From assembly GCA_050084515.1 (NCBI GenBank), contig CM114274.1:27714001-27778000 (forward strand): DNA of 64,000 bases, read 5' to 3'. Both the position numbers and the translations under genes were made by a program. This DNA is from Blasia pusilla (Eukaryota > Marchantiophyta > Marchantiopsida > Blasiales). Positions 57,838 through 64,000 of the stretch are shown in pieces (within the stretch, counting starts at the first letter, position 1; the number at the start of each line of letters is the position of its first letter). A model generated the notes under the pieces. That model was not told the DNA's origin, ran no database searches, and worked only from the letters and a program-made list of their open reading frames with translations.

Positions 57838-59326
57838 CACTTTGGAGACGCGTTCATTAATCAAGTCATGTAATCTCCAACTTCGGTGATTCTTCCGATA
57901 GTCACATACGGAAGGACATGGGATTGCACTTTGTATGTCCTTATATAGCTATCTATGGACGTCAATAAACCTGCTCGAGTAGGAGTTAACACTAGTTGTG
58001 TTATTTTTGTAAAGTAGTTTACAAGGACTTCGTAGTTAGGAATTGTGGGATTCTATGTTATGAAGAAGTGATCGCCTCAGTACTACCTTTCGTGATTCCT
58101 GTCGTGAGAGAATTGAGGGTTTACATAATAATTCTGCATTAAAAAAGGATAAATTCCTATAGAGTTCGACTTGCATCAACCACGTCTCTTGCAGCAAGAA
58201 GATCCGTCCTTACTCGAAGAAAGGCTCTCGATACGACAACGGGACGGGGGTGGAGTGTGCATGGCACGGTTCGGTCACCGGCACTAACTAATAATATACA
58301 ACATCAGGTTTGTAAAATAAATAGATATCATGTGTCATAAATTTCTAAATTCATGTTTCACTCTCAAAATATTGCTATTTCATAAAAGCTCCTCGAATAA
58401 TTGTAGAGATTATGGGGTGATTCCCTTTTGAATCCCCTACTAGGTGCCTCGTCACTTGGCCCCTAATAAATGAATGACTGGTTCTGCCTCCTTGTAAGCA
58501 CGCTAGGGAAAGTGATAAGGGAAGTGGGGTAGCACATCTTTAATTCCAACTTTTAGCATGATATTGATGGCATGATTTGAAATGGGAGGCTAGGAGATGT
58601 AGAGAGGAGGTTTAGAGGTCCATTGTCTATGGGCATCCCAACACCAACCACATAATTAAAGCCAATTCGGTATGGTTCATGATATCGTAGAAAACTACAT
58701 CTCTTTTCCGAGAAGTAGCCTCGACTTGAAGCACGGTAAAAAGTTAGAACCGTCAAGTCTTACCACTAGTAACCTGTAGTTGTGTGGCAATTCAAAGGTA
58801 GTATGACATGGATATTTGTCACACTTCAAAATCTTCAATGTATTGAGGTTTTGGTTTGTATAGTGCCTTTAGAATGGTAGGGAGAAAATTAGGATGGCTT
58901 CACAACTAAAACCAAAAGCAAGCATGTTTATGCTTTCATTTTATTATCTTGTGCATAGGATTTGTCTTGTTGATTTAAAATTTTCTAGACTAATTAATTT
59001 AAAGTAGACTCTATCCACCAAATCATAACTTGCATGCGCAAGTTACCAAGTGATCGTTGACTCGGTCAACAATTCACCTAACTAACAAATATCAACACAG
59101 GGAAATCGTTAGAAAGGATGTTTTTGACGCAACGGACATCTTGCCAACCTCATCCAACATCTCAAGACGAAGTTACACCCAAACAGCGCATCGACCGTCT
59201 ACGCCATTGACGTAGTAGAACTCTACATGTCAACTAGCTAATACGTGACAATTATTAAAGAGAGGTACCAAGCCAGCACTCACCTATCCATCCCTACCCA
59301 ATCATATAACCCCTCTATAGAGTTAA
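57838..59326. other. No gene recognised
   Basis: AT-rich sequence between the LTR-like repeat and the second copia element. Part next to 59326 may be a diverged remainder of that element's 3' LTR. Confidence 0.3.
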
Positions 59327-59423
59327 GATAATCGTGCTTAACTGACTAACTAAGATTAAGCTTCGCTACTTGGTGTGAGTGCCAAATGCAGCAGTTCAGG
59401 TGTCTCATGAGCTTGACTGTAAT

Positions 59424-60929
59424 TCAATCTTCAATACTCCCCCTCAAGCTCATATCAATATCTCTAATGCCTAAATCCTTTCTAAACCTCTCAAACTTGT
59501 CTCTAGACAATGTCTTTGTAAAGATGTCAGCAATTTGCTGATCTGTACATATATACACAAAATCAATTTCTCCTACAAGCACTTTCTCTCTGATAAAATG
59601 ATAGTGCACTTCAACATGCTTTGTACGAGGATGAAACACATGGTTATTAGCAAGCTTGATGCTACTAATATTGTCTGCATATATTATACTAGGTCTTAAG
59701 TTACTAACACCAATCTCAACAAGTAATCGATGAAGCCACATCGCCTTACATGCTGCATTGGTTGCTCCTCTATACTCAGCCTCTGTTGAAGATAAAGCAA
59801 CTGTAGGTTGCTTCTTTGAAGCCCAACTTATAGCTAGGCTTCCCAAAGTAAACGAATAACCATATGTGGAGTGTCGATCAAACACACTTCCTGCCCAATC
59901 AACATCTTTGACTCCTTGTAATTGAAAACTCAAAGAAGGTTCAAATTGAATCCTGCATTGAAAAGAGAATTTCACATATCCCATAATCCTCCTCACAGTA
60001 TCAAGGTGAGGTTTTTGAGATGCTTGCATAAACTGGCTCACTAGGCCAACAGCAAAGCTCAAATCTGGTGTGGTTCTAGTTAGATAGATCAAAATTCCAA
60101 CCATGCGCCTATACATATTAGAATCTGCAAGCAACTCTCCTTCATCCACTCTTAGCTTCACGCTCTGGTCCAACGGTGTAGAGATTAGCTTACTAGCCGT
60201 CATACCATATTTTGAAAGCATATGAAGAGCATATTTTTATTGTAGTAACCACATGCTCTCTCCAACCTTGATAAACTCAATACCAAGGAAGTATTTGAGT
60301 TCTCCCAAGTCCTTCATTTCAAATTTTGGTTGTAACTTGAGCTTGACTTGTTGTACCATTTCTTCAGTACTCCCAATAATCAAGAGATCGTCAACATACA
60401 ACACAATGAGAATTGTATGATCTTTTCCTCTCAAGATATATAACGAGGAGTCAAAATTACATACCCTAAAATCCAACTCTTGTAGGACGTATGTAATCTT
60501 GCCATACCAAGCTCTTGGAGCTTGTTTGAGCCCGTTTAGAGCTTTCTTCAACCTGCGTATGCGAAATGGAAACTTGGGATGCTCGTATCCATGTGGTTGA
60601 GTCATATATAGCTCCTCGTATAGATCTCCATTCAAGAAGGCATTCTTGACGTCCATGTGATGTAATCTCCACTTCATACTTACTGCAACTACAACCACTG
60701 TTCTCGTAGTCGCCATGTTTGCAACAGGGCTAAATGTTTCCTCATAATTGATACCATATTGTTGTACGTAGCCCTTAGCCACCAATCTCGCTTTGTATAT
60801 GTTAATTGTACCATCTTGATTGCGCTTGATTTTGTAAACCCATTTGCAACCAATAGCTTCCTTCCCGAAAGGTATATCGACCATCTCCCATGTTTGTTGA
60901 TGTCTTAATGCAGCAAGCTCTTCCTCCAT
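59424..60929 (-). pseudogene. Copia reverse transcriptase/RNase H, second element
   Basis: The frame 60929-60237 (230 aa) has GCKWVYKIKRN, MDVKNAFLNGDLYEELYM, LNGLKQAPRAWY and LYVDDLLIIGS. After one stop at about 60236 (a single TAA), the frame 60221-59424 (265 aa) has the LDQSVKL and YRRMVGILIYLTRTTPDLSFAVGLVSQFM region and RNase H motifs STYGYSFTLG, SSTEAEYRGA and HPRTKHVEVHYHFIRE. Only one nonsense codon separates RT from RNase H. Confidence 0.9.
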
Positions 60930-61232
60930 AGCTTCAATCCATTTGACTTTACTCGCAACTTCTTCAAAACAACTCGGCTCCTACTCTTGAAGGATAGTCA
61001 TCATATATGTATGATGTGTCACAAGGAAACCTTCATTTATGAATCTATGAACTAGATGTGTAACTTTACTTGATCTACGAAGTTGTTGTTCAGAGGTAGA
61101 TGCCTCTGACATCAGACTTGGGCTCTGACTAGTGTTAACAGACTGAATATGTACTCTTCTCGTCCATGGACTCACAGATTTAACGAATGAATCTATGAAC
61201 TCTCCTAATCTTGCACTAGTACTTGGGGAAGT

Positions 61233-61876
61233 TGTCGTGCACATACACATTGCTACACAACATACATCGCTATCATTGAACACACACACAAACACGCACG
61301 ATCCCATACTTACTCATGGCATCCAAACAACGAGACAACAAGTACCAAAATATCTCCAATATAGTAAGATCCAATCTCTCTCTACACAATCTCACACCAT
61401 AGCTCTCAAAGGTGTGTATTCTCTCTCATGTCAAACCAAACCCATTCTCCTAATGAGAGGCTTGGGTTACACTCACAAGGCAAGGGACCATAGCTCCGTC
61501 GTCTCATGCCAAGAGGCAGCGGAGAAAGAGAGAATGAGCTCTCAAGCTCTATCTCCTTGGGATATATACCCCTCCCCTCTCCCAAGCTCTCTCCATGGTA
61601 ATCTATTCTCCCAAATCACCTCCTTGGCTCTTGACATGATGTAGGAGGTCAAGGGCCACTTACCCGAAATAGAAAGTCAATCATATACTCAAAATGGTAC
61701 TTACCTAAAATAGTAAGTTCCTTAAAATGGCTCCAAATGAACCAAAACGAAGGGGAAATCTGCTCTCTCAGGTTTCGCGAGGCCTCAGCAGGTCATCTTG
61801 ACCTCCTAGGCGTGTCCTCCACTACTATTGAAGACGCTCTACTAGATCTCACCGATCTATCCTAAAGGACGTGACA
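61233..61876 (+). repeat. Nested solo LTR-like repeat with target duplication
   Basis: A 644-bp insertion starts TGTCGTGCACATAC and ends GACGTGACA, with inverted termini TGTC/GACA. It is flanked by AAGT on both sides (61229-61232, 61877-61880). It interrupts the integrase-to-RT linker of the copia element and is homologous to 40833-41454 but without the (CT)n expansion. A gatatatacc box is present about 61560. Confidence 0.75.
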
Positions 61877-61892
61877 AAGTTAAAGACAACGT

Positions 61893-62995
61893 CTATTGGT
61901 TTATACTCATATTCTCCCCCTCAACAGACAAGTTTAGAGGTTGAATAGGCTCAGATAGAGTATACCATGACTTTAGCTCATCAAAGAAAACATCCCGACT
62001 AATAATGAGGTGCCTAGAGGATAGAATGTAGCACTTATACCCTTTAGTTCCATCAGCATAGCCAATGAAGATATATCTTTGAGACTTGGGGTCTAATTTT
62101 TTACGTCTCTTAGAAGGAATATGAGCATAACAGATATAGGGAAATACTTTCAAGAAGGAAAAATCAAGTTTACTTCCTTTGAAGACTTCGAATGGAGTTT
62201 TATCATGAACTCTTGCTGTTGGAGTTCGGTTGATTAAGAAGACTACACATGCTACAGCCTCTGCCCAATACACCTTAGTCATGTTCTTCTCATTCAGCAT
62301 AGCTCATGCCGCTTCAGCAATATGTCAATTTTTCCTTTCAGCCATTGCATTTTTTTGTGGAGTGTAACGACAAGTCACTTGACGTTGGATGTTATTCTGA
62401 CATAAATAATCATCAAACTCTCTTGAAAGATACTTTCCTCCTCCATCACAACGCAATTTCAGAATGTGTTGTCCAGTTTGCTTCTCTACTAGAACTCTGA
62501 ATGTTTGGAACACTGAGAATATCTTTGACTTGGCTTTCAAAAAGTATATCCATATATACATAGAGAAGTCATCAATAAATGAAATGAAGTATCGGCAACC
62601 ACTAAGGCTATGTTGTGATGTTGTCCACACATGTTGTGGATCAACTCCAATATATTGGATGCTCTTCTATCTTGCTTTGGAAAAGAAAATCTAGCTTGTT
62701 TTCCAAATTGGCAAGCATGACATACCTCTAACGTAGCAGGACTCGCTAATTTAGGGATTCCTATTACTATATTAGATGATGAAAAAATCTGTAATCTTTG
62801 AAAATTCATATGTCCAATTCTCTTATGCCACATATTTAGATCTGTGACTTGTTGGCCGGTTTGACCATACATCGTTGTTTGAATCTCTGACATAGAAACA
62901 TCTAATTTGAACCTTCCGCCAGATCTAGTTCCTTTGGCTATCCTAGTCTGGTCATCCATTGTTTTAATGAAACAACCATCTACGTTAAACTTCAC
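61893..62995 (-). pseudogene. Copia integrase, second element
   Basis: Frame 62995-62537 contains MWHKRIGHMNFQRL and CHACQFGKQARF (HHCC zinc site). 62630-62325 contains YFISFIDDFSMYIWIYFLKAKS and LRCDGGGKYLSREF (catalytic Asp; the usual Glu-Tyr is Lys-Tyr). 62300-61893 contains VYWAEAVACVVFLINRTPT and FLKVFPYICYAHIPSKRRKKLDPKSQRYIFIGY. Frames shift between the pieces. Confidence 0.8.
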
Positions 62996-63004
62996 TTGAT
63001 AACC

Positions 63005-63850
63005 CTATTCTACTATCTGTCCTACACAAATCAGATTTCTTCCAATGGTAGGAACATAAAGAATATTTCCAATAGCTCCAAGACCATCTGATGTTATTGG
63101 AACTTTAACGGTATGCGTAATAGGATATTGAGTGTCATCTCCTATGAGCACAATTGTAGGATCTTTCACCGGCTCCAAACTACTTAACCATTTAGCTTGT
63201 GAGGTCATATGATTTGATGTACCAGAGTTAGTGTACCAATCTACTATCGAGTCTTTCTTGACCATTGCTCCCATATGATAACTCATGATCAAGATATGCT
63301 CCGTTTGTGAATGTTGTTGTTCTTGATACTGCTCTTGGTGTTGTTGCTTTACATAATTTTGTTGCTGTAAGGCTCCTGTTCTCATATTTGTCTTATTTTT
63401 GAAGCAAAACTTTGCATAGTGACCCTTTATCCCACAGTAATTGCAAGATGCAAGGACCCTCTACGGCTGACCTCGACCCCAACGGTTTCCACCATCACCA
63501 CCATGTGATTGTGTCTGGTACTAGTTTGTAGTTGATTGAGTGACGTTATATTGAATGCCTCTTCCTCCATATGTTTAATATCCACCACAACCACGGAAGT
63601 TTCTGCCACGATCTCTACCTCTGTTTGATCCATAACATGCAAATAATGCACTCTCTTGCACACTAGACGAGCTACCGCTACCTACGAGGCGCATCTCTTC
63701 ATTGATCAACAGAGGAACTAACGCTTGAAAGGTTGGATACTTCTCTCTCACATAAATAGAGATCTCAAAGGACTTGTAATCCTTTGGAAGGCCTTGAAGA
63801 GTGAATAAGATCAAATCATCATCTTCTACTGTCACGCCAATGCTATTCAA
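63005..63850 (-). pseudogene. Copia gag and protease, second element
   Basis: Gag text FTLQGLPKDYKSFEISIYVREKYPTF precedes a Gly/Arg-rich segment and a zinc knuckle CNYCGIKGHYAKFC (CX2CX4HX4C, about 63455-63414). Protease follows as DWYTNSGTSNHMT (about 63250), where the normal catalytic DSGAS/T is changed to NSGTS. At least two stops interrupt gag. The start is beyond or near the window edge. Confidence 0.8.
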
Positions 63851-64000
63851 CTAATCAACAATATGTCTGATACTCAAAATATAATCATTGATGCTCTGCG
63901 ATCATTTCCTCACTTCGTTTAATTGCTATTTCAATTTAAGCTTTCTAGCCTTTGTAGATGTCTGGAACAACATTTCCAATGCATCCCAGGTCTCCTTCGG

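Larger units (their letters stand above)
59327..64000 (-). mobile_element. Second copia element, decayed, 5' end beyond window
   Basis: Reading right to left: gag with zinc knuckle (63850-63370), protease/integrase (63385-61893), RT (60929-60237), RNase H (60221-59424), polypurine tract GAGGGGGAG (about 59439-59447) and an LTR start TATTGAAG at 59436 that matches the LTR at 2001-2314. The element is interrupted by a nested repeat at 61233-61876. The 5' LTR lies beyond 64000. Confidence 0.85.

Overview
This is a plant nuclear window made mostly of transposable elements of several superfamilies, nested in each other, with two ordinary single-copy genes. The land-plant assignment rests on three things. 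The minus-strand gene at 46975-56251 encodes a ROOT HAIRLESS 1 (RHL1)-type subunit of plant topoisomerase VI. The introns follow GT-AG rules and are short (about 130-600 bp apart from one holding a transposon). The mobile-element set (copia, gypsy, CACTA, Mutator-like, PIF/Harbinger, MITE) is typical of plants. I see no rRNA or tRNA genes and nothing bacterial or organellar. The species cannot be named from this sequence.

Layout. 1-12480: two copies, in opposite orientation, of a Mutator-like transposon. The right copy has a divergent gene pair: an unnamed coiled-coil 'accessory' gene (minus, 7094 down to about 3580) and a transposase (plus, 8373-12270) with a C-terminal SWIM zinc finger. The left copy enters from the window edge and is interrupted by a copia 5' fragment (1485-2314). 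Families of about 27-nt palindromes, GCAACCCGTCGG-N3-CCGACGGGTTGC and variants, fill the divergent promoter region and one intron of each gene. 12480-28000: remnants of CACTA and gypsy elements. They include a gypsy junction in which one LTR has a polypurine tract on one side and a primer-binding site on the other, and a CACTA element starting at 20751 inside a gypsy coiled-coil ORF.

28534-30128: an apparently intact four-exon gene (209 aa) for a Nol12/RRP17-type ribosomal RNA-processing protein. 33490-40680: two consecutive PIF/Harbinger copies, one carrying a 278-bp MITE whose empty site survives in the other copy. 40833-41454: an LTR-like repeat swollen by a 159-bp (CT)n tract; a cleaner copy lies at 61233-61876. 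44870-45480: a decayed copia RT.

46975-56251: the RHL1 gene. Eleven exons can be joined in one open frame of 434 codons although a roughly 5.3-kb copia retrotransposon (49449-54611) has landed at the exon 5/intron 5 border. The insertion is flanked by a perfect 128-bp duplication, so exon 5 and most of its splice donor were regenerated and the element now lies in intron 5, antisense to the gene. 56979-57837 repeats the LTR-like sequence at 15140-16006. 59327-64000 is a second, decayed copia element (minus) that runs off the window and carries the nested LTR-like repeat.

The two host genes have housekeeping roles (60S/rRNA processing; DNA topology during endoreduplication). The rest is transposon sequence. 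The strongest leads are the preserved RHL1 frame with its 128-bp duplication and the intron- and promoter-associated palindrome family with compensatory changes in its arms.
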